From Bog-473 sp963838835 (GTDB lineage: Bacteria; Actinomycetota; Acidimicrobiia; Acidimicrobiales; RAAP-2), in assembly GCA_963838835.1 (NCBI GenBank), contig CAWITA010000030.1, forward strand, positions 44,283 to 108,282: a DNA stretch of 64,000 nt, in the 5' to 3' direction. The notes under the pieces are model-generated. The model did no database searches, had not been told where the DNA came from, and saw only the letters and a list, made by a program, of their open reading frames with translations. Below are positions 31,717-40,499 of the stretch, in pieces (position 1 is the first letter of the stretch; each line of letters starts with the position of its first letter). Position numbers and translations under genes: made by a program.

Positions 31717-32934
31717 TCAGGCGCGCGACTTGCCGGGCATGGCGATGGCCCGGTCGGCGATGATGTTCTTCTGGATCTCGGTCGACCCACCGCCGATGGT
31801 CGAATAGCGCTGGAAGGCGTAGAGCCGGGTCCACTTGCCGCGGTCGACGGCGTCGGGTCCGCCCCGCGCCAGGGCGCCCGCCGGGCCGAGGAGGTCGACC
31901 GCCAGCTCGGCCAGCGCCTGGGCCATCGACGACCACGAGAGCTTGGCGAAGGGGACCTCGGGCCAGTTCTTCTCGCCCTTCATGAGCTTGCTCAACGCCC
32001 GCAGCGAGAGCAGCCGGGCCAGTTCGATCTCGGTCCACAGCGTGGCGACGCGGTCCCGCAGCGACGGGTCCTCGAGGGCGTCGGGGTTCACGGACTTCGC
32101 CGCCTCCACCACGGCGCGCAGGTCGGCGCCGAGAATGGCGATCTGCGACGCGATGCCGACCCGCTCGTAGCCGAGCGTCCCCATGGCCACCATCCAGCCG
32201 GCGCCCTCGTCGCCGAGGCGCCCTGTGGCGGGGATGCGCACGTCGGTGAAGAAGATCTCGTTGAAGAGCTCCTCGCCCGCCATGTCGCGGATCGGTCGCA
32301 CTTCGATCCCGGGCGTCTTCAGGTTGAGGATGAACGCCGTGATGCCCTCGTGCTTCTTCCCGCGCTCGATGGCGGTCGGGTCCGTCCGGAGCAAGAAGAG
32401 CCCCCACGTCGCCAGGTGGGCCGAGCTGATCCAGATCTTCGAACCGTTCACCACGTACTCGTCGGTGTCGGGGTCGTAGACGGCCGTCGTCCGCAAGTTG
32501 GCCAGGTCGTTCCCCGCCATGGGCTCGCTGAAGCCCTGGCACCAGTGCTCCTCGGCCTCGAGGATCGACGGCAGCCACTGCGCCTTCTGCTCCTCGGTGC
32601 CCCACGCGATGATCATCGGCCCGATCTGCCAGATCCCGTTCGTGTTGAACATGCCCGGCGTGCGGTACTCGGCCATCACCTCGGAGTAGAGGAGGCGCTG
32701 CATGGCGTTGATGGTGCGCCCGTTGGCGTACTCGGGGCCCCAGTGGATGGCGGCCCACCCGCCGTCGTGCAACTTCCGCTGCCACTTCTGCCTTCTTTGC
32801 TGGCTCGCCTCGCCGGAGAGGCTTGCATCGTCCCCGAGGGACTCGGCTTCGAGGAACGGCGGCAGGTTCTCGTCCAACCAGGCTCGGAGCTCGTCGCGGA
32901 ACTTCTCGTCCTCCGGCGACAGGGCAAAATCCAC
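31717..32934 (-). CDS. Acyl-CoA dehydrogenase (large-type subunit)
   Basis: 405 residues from GTG 32934 (MDFALSPEDEKFRDELRAWL). Typical motifs are GFSEPMAGNDLANLRTTAV, the FAD-facing WISSAHLATWGLFLLRTDP and the C-terminal YSTIGGGSTEIQKNIIADRA. At the usual catalytic base position near the C-terminus this branch of actinobacterial enzymes works as a heterotetramer with a partner subunit. The divergent dehydrogenase gene at 33020 is the natural candidate. The reaction is alpha,beta-desaturation of an acyl-CoA, here perhaps a steroid side chain or branched acid. A TGACGCCGGCGTCA operator lies 31 bases upstream. Confidence 0.92.
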   Translation of the reverse strand: MDFALSPEDEKFRDELRAWLDENLPPFLEAESLGDDASLSGEASQQRRQKWQRKLHDGGWAAIHWGPEYANGRTINAMQRLLYSEVMAEYRTPGMFNTNGIWQIGPMIIAWGTEEQKAQWLPSILEAEEHWCQGFSEPMAGNDLANLRTTAVYDPDTDEYVVNGSKIWISSAHLATWGLFLLRTDPTAIERGKKHEGITAFILNLKTPGIEVRPIRDMAGEELFNEIFFTDVRIPATGRLGDEGAGWMVAMGTLGYERVGIASQIAILGADLRAVVEAAKSVNPDALEDPSLRDRVATLWTEIELARLLSLRALSKLMKGEKNWPEVPFAKLSWSSMAQALAELAVDLLGPAGALARGGPDAVDRGKWTRLYAFQRYSTIGGGSTEIQKNIIADRAIAMPGKSRA

Positions 32935-32964
32935 GGGCGTAGGGTAGCCGACCACCGTGTACTC

Positions 32965-32978
32965 TGACGCCGGCGTCA
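32965..32978. promoter_or_regulatory. Predicted TetR operator, TGACGCCGGCGTCA
   Basis: A perfect palindrome of the TGAC-N6-GTCA class in the 85-base spacer between two divergent acyl-CoA dehydrogenase genes, so one bound dimer could control both. Flanking bases extend the core by one pair (CTGAC...GTCAG). Confidence 0.62.
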
Positions 32979-33019
32979 GGGAACGGCGGGACGGGTTTTC
33001 GGCGTCATTCGGGGAGGCC

Positions 33020-34141
33020 GTGGACTTCACCTACAACGAGGAGCAGCTCGCACTGCAAGCGGTGGCACGCACCGCGCTCGCGCGCGAATGCGGGCCGGAC
33101 CTGCTGCGCCAGTTGGCGGAGGACCCGGCCGGCAGCACCCCCGCGCTGTGGGCCACCCTCGTCGACCTCGGCTGGACGGGCCTCCTCGTCCCCGCGGAGC
33201 TGGGCGGCACCGGGGCGGGCCTGCTCGAGACGTGCATCGTGCTGGAGCAGATGGGGCGGATCCCGCTCCCCGGGCCGTTCTTCTCCGCCGCCGTGGCCGC
33301 TCCCCTGGCCGCCCGGTCGCTCGGCGCGACCGAGCTCCTCGGGGACCTCGCGACCGGATCACGGCGCGCCACCGTCGCGCTCGGCGAGCAGGGGCACGGC
33401 GAGCCGCTCGGCACCGTGCGCACGCGCGCCCGGCGCAAAGGTGCGCAGTGGGTGCTGCGCGGCGAGAAACCGGCGGTGCTCGACGCGCACACGGCCGATT
33501 GGGCCATCGTCGTGGCCCGCAGCGAAGAGGGCGTGCGCTCGTACCTGCTCGAGTTCGAGTCGCCCGGCGTGGCCCCCGGCGCGCGAGCCGAGCTCGTCCC
33601 CTCCCTCGATCCCACGCGCAAGCTGGCCCGCCTGGTGCTCGATGACGCTCCGGTCGTGCCGCTCGGTCCGCCGGGCAACCAGGCGGGGACGTGGCAGCGC
33701 GTGCAGGACGACATCGCCGTGGCGCTGGCGGCCGAGACGGTCGGCGCAGCCGACCGGGCGCTCGCCGACGCCATCGCGTACACGTCGGAGCGGGTCGTCT
33801 TCGACAAGCCGGTCGCCACCTACCAGACCGTGCGGCACCGCCTGGTCGAGATGTTCCAGCAGGTCGAGATGGCCCGCGCCGGGGTCCAGTTCGCCGCCTG
33901 GGCGTCGGACACCGAGGCTCCCGAGCGAGCCCGCTCGGCCGCCATGGCCGCCGGGTACGCCGCCGAAGCGGGTGTGCGGGTGAGCGGCGACGACATCCAG
34001 CTCCACGGCGGGGTCGGCTTCACCTGGGCCAACGACGCCCACTTCCTCTTCAAGCGGGTCAAGCAGAACGAGATCCTCTCCGGCGGCAGGGCGGCGCAGC
34101 ACCACCGGCTGGCGGCGCTCTTCATCGACGAACCGGCATGA
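33020..34141 (+). CDS. Acyl-CoA dehydrogenase (partner-type subunit)
   Basis: 373 residues from GTG 33020, which follows GGGGAGG. It starts MDFTYNEEQLALQAVARTAL, has a LVPAELGGTGAGLLETCIVL segment and ends with YAAEAGVRVSGDDIQLHGGVGF split over the substrate-binding helices, then TWANDAHFLFKRVKQNEIL. The central domain is less conserved than in the dehydrogenase on the other strand, and the FAD-contact motifs are weaker, as in the partner subunit of alpha2beta2 acyl-CoA dehydrogenases of the steroid type. It probably pairs with the divergent gene, with which it shares a promoter region. Its stop overlaps the ligase start (ATGA). Confidence 0.88.
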   Translation: MDFTYNEEQLALQAVARTALARECGPDLLRQLAEDPAGSTPALWATLVDLGWTGLLVPAELGGTGAGLLETCIVLEQMGRIPLPGPFFSAAVAAPLAARSLGATELLGDLATGSRRATVALGEQGHGEPLGTVRTRARRKGAQWVLRGEKPAVLDAHTADWAIVVARSEEGVRSYLLEFESPGVAPGARAELVPSLDPTRKLARLVLDDAPVVPLGPPGNQAGTWQRVQDDIAVALAAETVGAADRALADAIAYTSERVVFDKPVATYQTVRHRLVEMFQQVEMARAGVQFAAWASDTEAPERARSAAMAAGYAAEAGVRVSGDDIQLHGGVGFTWANDAHFLFKRVKQNEILSGGRAAQHHRLAALFIDEPA

Positions 34142-35778
34142 CCTCCTTCGAGCTCCGTCCCGTCCCGGCCGCCCTGGCCGAGCGTTACCGCGCCGAGGGT
34201 GCGTGGGACGACCGCTCCCTCGGGCAGTTCCTGCGCGACGCGTTGCTCGAGGACCCCAGCCGGCGCTTCCGCATCTGGTCGCCGACCCACCCCTATCTCG
34301 GCACGGTCGGTGACGTCTACGAGGAGGCGCGCCGGGTGGCGGGCGGCCTCCGGGCGCTCGGCCTCGGTCCGGGCGACGTCGTCGCCTTCCAGCTGCCCAA
34401 CTGGGTGGAGGCGGCGATCACGTTCTACGCCTGCGCCATGCTCGGCGTGACGCTCGTCCCGATCGTGCACTTCTACGGCCCCAAGGAGGTGGGCTTCATC
34501 CTGCGCCAGAGTCGGGCCCGGGCCTTGATCATCGTGTCCCGTATCGGCAACCGCGACTACCTGGCCGAACTGGCGACCATCCACGACGGCCTGCCCGACC
34601 TGGAGCACGAGATCGTGGTGGGCGACCCCAGCGACCCGGGCGAGACCACGTTCTGGACGGGGCTCGTCCCCTTCGACGAGCTGCGCCGCGCCGAGCCCAT
34701 CGACGGCCCCGTTGCCGTCGACCCCGACGGAGCAGCCCTGATCGCCTACACGTCGGGGACGACGGCCGACCCCAAGGGCGTGGTGCACACGCACCGCACG
34801 ATCGGCTGCGAGGTGCGCCAGCTCTCGGATCACCAGTCGCTGCGTGACAAGCCGGGCCTGGTCGGCGCACCCGTCGGGCATGCCATCGGGATGCTGGGCG
34901 GACTGCTCTGCCCGCTGTACGGCGGCAAGCCGCTGTTCCTGATCGACGGATGGGACCCGCCCACCGTCCTCGACGCCATGGTCGAGGAACAGATCGCCGC
35001 CGGCAGCGGCTCGACCTACTTCTTCACGAGCTTGTTGGACTGTCCCGGCTTCGGACCCGAGCACGTCGCGCTCATGCGCTACGTCGGCCTGGGCGGCTCG
35101 CCCATTCCCAACGCGGTGGCGGAGCGGGCGGACGAGCTCGGCATCTCGCTGGTGCGCTCGTACGGCAGTACCGAGCACCCCTCCGTGACCGGGTCCCAGC
35201 ACACCGCGCCGCAAGACAAGCGCATCCACACCGATGGCTGCCCGATGGCGTGGGTCGAAGTTCGCACCGTCGACGACGACGGCCGCGACGTCGGGGTCGG
35301 CCAGCCCGGCGAGATCCTCACCCGGGGGCCGGACCGCTTCGCCGGCTACACCGACCCGGCCCTCTCGGCGGAGGCGATCGACGACGAGGGGTGGTTCCGC
35401 ACCGGGGACGTGGGCGTGATCGACGCGGAGGGCTACCTGACCATCACCGACCGGGTGAAGGACATCATCATCCGTGGTGGCGAGAACGTGAGCGCCGCCG
35501 AGGTCGAGCAGTTGCTGGCCCACATGGAGGGCGTGGCGGAGGTGGCCGTGGTGGCCGCACCGGACGAACGCCTGGGCGAGCACGGGTGTGCCTTCTTCCG
35601 CATGCAGGCGGGGCACGAGGCGCCGGATCTCGAGGCGGTGCGGGCGCACCTGGGCGCGGCCGGGCTGGCCCGGCAGAAGTGGCCGGAGGAGGTGCGGGTC
35701 GTCGACGTACTGCCCCGGACGGCGTCGGGCAAGGTGCAGAAGTTCGTGCTGCGGGAACGACTGCGCGCCGGCTCGTAG
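34138..35778 (+). CDS. AMP-forming acyl-CoA synthetase
   Basis: 546 residues. The AMP-binding P-loop is LIAYTSGTTADPKGVVHTHR near residues 201-220; later motifs are YGSTEHPSVTGSQ, GWFRTGDVGVID and the hinge RVKDIIIRGGENVSAAEVEQ. The adenylation Lys is in PRTASGKVQKF near the C-terminus. It activates a free acid to acyl-AMP and then acyl-CoA. Overlap with the dehydrogenase gene suggests that its product is the dehydrogenase substrate. The likely substrate class is a steroid-type or medium-chain acid, by context only. Confidence 0.92.
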   Translation: MTSFELRPVPAALAERYRAEGAWDDRSLGQFLRDALLEDPSRRFRIWSPTHPYLGTVGDVYEEARRVAGGLRALGLGPGDVVAFQLPNWVEAAITFYACAMLGVTLVPIVHFYGPKEVGFILRQSRARALIIVSRIGNRDYLAELATIHDGLPDLEHEIVVGDPSDPGETTFWTGLVPFDELRRAEPIDGPVAVDPDGAALIAYTSGTTADPKGVVHTHRTIGCEVRQLSDHQSLRDKPGLVGAPVGHAIGMLGGLLCPLYGGKPLFLIDGWDPPTVLDAMVEEQIAAGSGSTYFFTSLLDCPGFGPEHVALMRYVGLGGSPIPNAVAERADELGISLVRSYGSTEHPSVTGSQHTAPQDKRIHTDGCPMAWVEVRTVDDDGRDVGVGQPGEILTRGPDRFAGYTDPALSAEAIDDEGWFRTGDVGVIDAEGYLTITDRVKDIIIRGGENVSAAEVEQLLAHMEGVAEVAVVAAPDERLGEHGCAFFRMQAGHEAPDLEAVRAHLGAAGLARQKWPEEVRVVDVLPRTASGKVQKFVLRERLRAGS

Positions 35779-35878
35779 CGGACGGGCGGTGGTACGCGCA
35801 CCGGCGCGCACCCAGCCGGCGGCGCGACGGGACGGTACGCTCCTGCCAGCACCGGGCGCAACAGGGAGGGACAGTCGC

Positions 35879-36310
35879 ATGCGCAGTCGGATCCCCAAGG
35901 AACAAATCGACCTGTTGAAGGCGGTGCCGCTGTTTTCGAGCTGCTCGCAGGGGGAGGTCAGATCCATCGCCACGCTCGGCACGCCCGTCGACGTCACCGA
36001 GGGGACCTTCCTCACCCGGCGCGGCCAGCCGGGGCGGGAGTTCTTCCTCGTGCTCGACGGGGAGGCCTCGTGTCGGGTCGGCCGCAAGGAGGTCGCGCGC
36101 TTCGAACCGGGTGGCTACTTCGGCGAGCTGGCGTTGCTGCACGGGGGCATACGCACGGCCGACGTGGTCGCGGCGACTCCCATGGCGCTGCTGGTGTTCG
36201 ACGCCCGGGAGTTCCGGTCCCTGCTGATGACGACGCCCAGCATCTCGGTGAAGATGCTGGCGCACGTGGCCGGGCGGTTGGAAGAGGCGATGGCGCAGTA
36301 CAGCGACTGA
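35879..36310 (+). CDS. Cyclic nucleotide-binding domain protein
   Basis: 143 residues, essentially one cNMP-binding domain. LLKAVPLFSSCSQGEVRSIA is the N-terminal helix, EGTFLTRRGQPGREFFLVLD the first beta strands, and GGYFGELALLHGGIRTADVV the phosphate-binding cassette, where the usual Arg is present in GIRTADV. No DNA-binding or enzyme domain follows, so it is a free sensor domain. A GGGAGGGACAG ribosome-like site precedes the ATG. Ligand (cAMP or other) and partner are unknown. Confidence 0.85.
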   Translation: MRSRIPKEQIDLLKAVPLFSSCSQGEVRSIATLGTPVDVTEGTFLTRRGQPGREFFLVLDGEASCRVGRKEVARFEPGGYFGELALLHGGIRTADVVAATPMALLVFDAREFRSLLMTTPSISVKMLAHVAGRLEEAMAQYSD

Positions 36311-36314
36311 GCCG

Positions 36315-36699
36315 TTGGCCGAGCGTCAACGTATCTCGTCGGGCTCTCCCTTCGAGCCGACCATCGGGTTCAGCCGGGCGCTCCGGGTGGGAGACCGGGT
36401 GATCGTCTCGGGGACCGCTCCCGTGTTGCCGGGGGGCGGGTGCCCCGACGGTGCGGGCCCGCAGGCGCGGCGGTGCTTCGAGATCATCGTGGGCGCGCTG
36501 GAGCGAGGCCGGCGCCGACCTCGACGACATCGTGCGGACCCGGATGTACATCACCTCCGCCGACGACGGCGCCGCGGTCGGCGCGGTGCACGGCGAGCTG
36601 CTCGGGCACGTGCGTCCCGCCGCCACCATGGTCGTGGTGTCGGCCTTGCTCGACCCCGCCTGGAAGGTGGAGATCGAAGCCGAGGCGGTGTTGCCCTGA
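36315..36699 (+). pseudogene. RidA/YjgF family protein (frameshifted near 36500)
   Basis: TTG 36315 opens SSGSPFEPTIGFSRALRVGD and RVIVSGTAPVLPGGGCPDGA, the N-terminal half of a RidA-type protein. After FEIIVGALE the frame slips and the rest is read as EAGADLDDIVRTRMYITSAD and HVRPAATMVVVSALLDPAWK, with the family Arg in TRMYIT and the ending VEIEAEAVLP at 36699. RidA proteins hydrolyse reactive enamines and imines. A one-base difference near GAGCGAGGCC would restore it. It follows the sensor gene after 4 bases. Confidence 0.72.
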
Positions 36700-36768
36700 G
36701 GGCGACGGCGTGCGGGACGCGGCGGCCCGGGGCGCCCGGCCGCCGTCCGTGGTCGGTAACGTCGGCGC

Positions 36769-38189
36769 ATGGAGCGTCCGGACGCCGTCGTGGTGGGATC
36801 GGGGCCCAACGGGCTCTCCGCTGCGCTCACCCTGGCCCGGGCCGGGCGCCACGTCGAGGTGTACGAGGGCGCGGCGACCGTCGGGGGCGGGACGCGCACC
36901 GAGGAGCTGACCCTGGAGGGATTCCGTCATGACGTCTGCGCGGCGGTGCACCCGACGCTGGTCGCCTCCCCCTTCTTCCGGTCGCTCGACCTTGTCGCGC
37001 TCGGCGTGGTGTTGCGGCAGCCCGAGCTGCCCTTCGCCCATCCGCTCGGCGGGGGCCGGGCCGCCGCGCTGTATCGCGACGTCGAACAGACGGCGTCGCA
37101 CCTGGGGGGAGACGCCGCCGCGTACCGCGCCCTCGTCGGTCCACTGGTCGAGTGGCTGGACCGGATCGTCGAGTACGTCTTCTCGCCGATGCGCAGCGTC
37201 CCGCGTGACCCGCTGGCGCTGGCGCGCTTCGCCCTCGTCGGGACCCGGTCGGTCCGCCGCGCCGCACGGGGTTTCAGCACCGATGCCGCCCGCGCCCTCC
37301 TGGCCGGCGCGTCGGCCCACTCGATGCAGCCGCTCACGGCGCCGCTGACGGCCGCCTTCGGCCTGCTGCTGACGGCGCTGGGCCACGGCGCCGGCTGGCC
37401 CGTGGTCGAAGGGGGAGCGCGGCGATCACGGAGGGACTGGCCGGCGAGTTGCGCCGCCAGGGCGGCGTCGTGCACACCGGGCACTGGATCACCTCGCTGG
37501 CCGAGCTACCCCCGCGCGGGCCGTGCTGCTCGACACGACGCCGCGCCAGTTCGTGGCCCTGGCGGGGTCCCGGCTCACGCCACCGCGCCGCGCGCCCGTG
37601 GGCTCGCTTCCGCCCCGGGCCGGGCGCCTGCAAGGTGGACTGGGCCCTCGACGGCCCGGTGCCCTGGAGTGCCCAGGCGTGCCGGCGCACGGTGACCGTG
37701 CACGTGGGCGGGACGTTCGACGAGGTGGCGCGTTCGGAGGCGGCGGTCCGTGCCGGGCGGCACCCCGAAGAGCCCTTCGTCATCGTCGCCCAGCCGTGCG
37801 TGGTCGACCCGACGCGGGCGCCGGCGGGAAAGCAGACGCTGTGGGGGTACTGCCACGTGCCGAACGGCTCGAGCGTCGACATGAGCGAGCGCATGGAGGC
37901 GCAGATCGAGCGCTTCGCCCCGGGCTTTCGGGACCGGATACTGGGCCGGGCGGTGCGGACGGCCGCGGCGGCGGAGTCCCACAACCCGAACCTGCTCGGC
38001 GGCGACGTCAACGGCGGGGCGGCCACCTTGCGCCAGACGGTGTTCCGCCCCGTCCCCCGGTGGAACCCGTACCGGACGGTGCTCGAAGGTGTGTATCTCT
38101 GCTCGGCGTCGACGCCACCCGGGGGAGGTGTCCACGGGATGTGCGGCGTGTCGGCGGCTCGGGTGGTGTTGCGGGAGCGGTTCGGCTAG
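36769..38189 (+). pseudogene. Phytoene-desaturase-like FAD oxidoreductase (multiple frame breaks)
   Basis: N-terminal FAD motif VVGSGPNGLSAALTLARAGR with VYEGAATVGGGTRTEELTLE is intact in the first frame to about 37420. The protein then continues in other frames: ITEGLAGELRRQGGVVHTGH, a short part near 37500-37620, and finally PVPWSAQACRRTVTVHVGGT, later EAQIERFAPGFRDRILGRAV and SASTPPGGGVHGMCGVSAAR to 38189. The last motif is the C-terminal FAD contact. At least three breaks are needed, so either poor sequence or real decay. Family members are desaturases or oxidases of isoprenoid or aromatic compounds. Confidence 0.68.
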
Positions 38190-38455
38190 CAGGCCGCGCC
38201 GGTCAACTGCGCCAGCAGGTACCAGGCCTCGATCTCGTCGGCCACACAGGACTGGAACTCGCCCTGTGCGATGACGTAGCGGAGCCAGCAGGGGTGGATC
38301 CGTAGCGTGTGGGTCCCCGCGTCACGCGAGACCACCTCGATGTTGTCGACCTCGCTGGTCAGCTCGTAACGCCACGTGGCCCCGGTGTGTGTCCGGTTGG
38401 CCGCGGCAATGAGCTCCGTCACCATCTGCTCGGCCACCTTGAGGCTTCCCGTCAT
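38186..38455 (-). CDS. Small protein of unknown function
   Basis: 89 residues from the ATG at 38455, which follows GGGGGACG. MTGSLKVAEQMVTELIAAAN leads into RYELTSEVDNIEVVSRDAGT and ADEIEAWYLLAQLTGAAC, with no membrane helix or signal. I do not recognise a family. The composition and ribosome site support it being real. It overlaps the end of the oxidoreductase by 4 bases, tail to tail. Confidence 0.55.
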   Translation of the reverse strand: MTGSLKVAEQMVTELIAAANRTHTGATWRYELTSEVDNIEVVSRDAGTHTLRIHPCWLRYVIAQGEFQSCVADEIEAWYLLAQLTGAAC

Positions 38456-38607
38456 CGTCGTCCCCCCATGCCGCTCCGCAGCGGACCTCGCCCAGCACCC
38501 AGCTACATCTTGACAACAGGCTGTCGCTCCCAGGGTGATGGTGCGGCGCAGCGAGGTTGCGATCGCGGTGCTTCGTGGCCCGGGTGTCGATGACGCCCCG
38601 CACCGAG

Positions 38608-40164
38608 TCAGCGGCCCTGATCGGGCCCCCGGAGCTCCACGCGCCGAGTCACCGGGACCGACTCGAGGAGGCGGCGATCGTGTGAGACCAACAAGAGCGT
38701 GCCCGCGTACCCGCGGAGCGTGGACTCCAGCTGCTCGATGGCCGGCAGGTCCAAGTGATTGGTCGGCTCGTCGAGCACGAGGAAGTTCACGCCCAGGGCG
38801 GCGAACGCGGCCAGCTCGGCCCGGGTGCGCTCGCCCGGCGAGAGCGAGGACGAGGGTCGGAGCACCGCATCGGCGCCCAGTCCGAACTTGGCCAGCTGGG
38901 ACCGGGTGTGCTCGCGGGAGAGGCCCGTGGCCACCATGAATGCGTCCGCCAGGTGCGGTCCCTCCTGCAGGACGCGCCGGTCCTGCGCCAGTTCGCCGAC
39001 GACGACGCTCGGGCCCATGCGCCGCGTCCCCCGGGCCAGGGGCAGCCGACCGAGCAGCGCGTCGACGAGCGTCGTCTTGCCCGAACCGTTGGGGCCGACG
39101 AGCGCGATCCTGTCCGCCCACGCGATGTCCAGGGTCAGGGGGCCCAGGGTGAAGTCGCCCCGCTCGATCACGGCGTCCTCCAGCCGCACGACGACGTCAC
39201 CGGAGCGGGTCGCCTCGCTGATGCGAAAGCGCAGGTCCCAGCCCTCCCAGGGCTTCTCGACCACGTCGAGCGACTCGAGCGCCCGCTCGGTCCGGCGCGC
39301 CCGCGACGCCAGGCGCTCGGTGCGATTGAGGCGAAAGTCCCGCTGCGCCTTGTCGTTGTCGTGCGGCCTCTTCTTCTCCCGGGCGACGCCGGTGGTGGCC
39401 CACTGGCGCTCGCGTTGGGCCCGGCGACGCAGCTCGGCACGCTGGGACTCGTAGACCGAGTAGGCCTCGGCCGCGTGGGCCCGCTCGGCCTCGCGTTCGG
39501 CGAGGTAGCCGGCCCAGCCGCCACCGAAGATGCGGCCGGTGCGCGTGTGCGCATCGAGCTCGAGCACCTCGGTCACCGTGCGGTCGAGAAAGGCCCGGTC
39601 GTGCGACACGATCACCATGCCCCCGTTGCGGCGGGCCACGAGGTCCTCGAGGCGGGACAGGCCGTCGAAGTCCAGGTCGTTGGTCGGCTCGTCGAGCAAG
39701 ACGATGTCGAAGCGGGCGAGGAGGATGGCCGCGAGGGCGACGCGCGCCTCTTGTCCACCCGAGAGCGTGGCGACGGGTTGGTCCACGACGGCGGCGGGCA
39801 GCCCCACCTGCGTGAGCGTGGTGACCAGGCGGCCCTCGAAGTCGCCGGCCGAGAGCGCCTCGTAGCGCGCCAGGGCGTCCGCGTACAGGGCGGCCGCTCG
39901 TGCCCCCCCGGTCGCGAGCGCGGCCGCAGCGTCGGCCAGGCCGGCTTCCGCGTCGGCGACACCGGTGCGGCGGTACAGCGCGGCACGGACCGTCTCGTCA
40001 TCTCTGGTCACGTGTTCCTGGCTGAGGTAGCCCACGGTTGCGGTCGGGGGATCCACCCGGACGTCGCCCGCGACGGGGGCCAGCAGGCCGGCCAAGATCT
40101 GGAGCAGGGTCGACTTGCCGACTCCGTTGGGGCCGACGATGCCGAGACAGGTGGTCGGCCCCAC
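38608..40164 (-). CDS. ABC-F family ATPase (translation/resistance type)
   Basis: 518 residues with two ABC domains and no membrane part. Domain 1 has Walker A GPNGVGKST, signature LSGGQEARVALAAIL and LLDEPTNDLD; domain 2 has GPNGSGKTT, the variant signature LSPGERTRAELAAF and LDEPTNHLD. Between them is a charged linker (LRRRAQRERQWATTGVAREK), the ribosome-reaching arm of ABC-F proteins. The coding frame reads sensibly upstream to about 40257 (VLVARHLRHERGGETVLDDV), but no ATG or GTG is in frame there, so the start is unsure and a frame slip is possible. Likely ribosome protection or translation control. Confidence 0.85.
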   Translation of the reverse strand: MGPTTCLGIVGPNGVGKSTLLQILAGLLAPVAGDVRVDPPTATVGYLSQEHVTRDDETVRAALYRRTGVADAEAGLADAAAALATGGARAAALYADALARYEALSAGDFEGRLVTTLTQVGLPAAVVDQPVATLSGGQEARVALAAILLARFDIVLLDEPTNDLDFDGLSRLEDLVARRNGGMVIVSHDRAFLDRTVTEVLELDAHTRTGRIFGGGWAGYLAEREAERAHAAEAYSVYESQRAELRRRAQRERQWATTGVAREKKRPHDNDKAQRDFRLNRTERLASRARRTERALESLDVVEKPWEGWDLRFRISEATRSGDVVVRLEDAVIERGDFTLGPLTLDIAWADRIALVGPNGSGKTTLVDALLGRLPLARGTRRMGPSVVVGELAQDRRVLQEGPHLADAFMVATGLSREHTRSQLAKFGLGADAVLRPSSSLSPGERTRAELAAFAALGVNFLVLDEPTNHLDLPAIEQLESTLRGYAGTLLLVSHDRRLLESVPVTRRVELRGPDQGR

Positions 40165-40499
40165 CGAGAGCGAGACGTCGTCGAGGACCGTCTCGCCGCC
40201 GCGCTCGTGGCGCAGGTGGCGGGCGACGAGGACCGCCGACGGTGTGGTGGGCGAGACGGCATGCAGAGCTCCCGGACGGGTGTGACGAAGGTTCGTTCTT
40301 GCGGCGCGCTGGGTTCGCAGCGGCCAGACTCGTCGGGCTCTACCTCACGGACACAGCGTAACCTCCCGGCTCGGGGCGGCCGTGCCGCGGTTCCGCACGA
40401 AACCACGAGATCGCAACCGTCCTGCCACACTGCGCTGTGGGTGCTCGTTGTACGGTGCACGCAGGGGTGCCGGTGGGGGACTGGCATGAGGGGGGAGCA

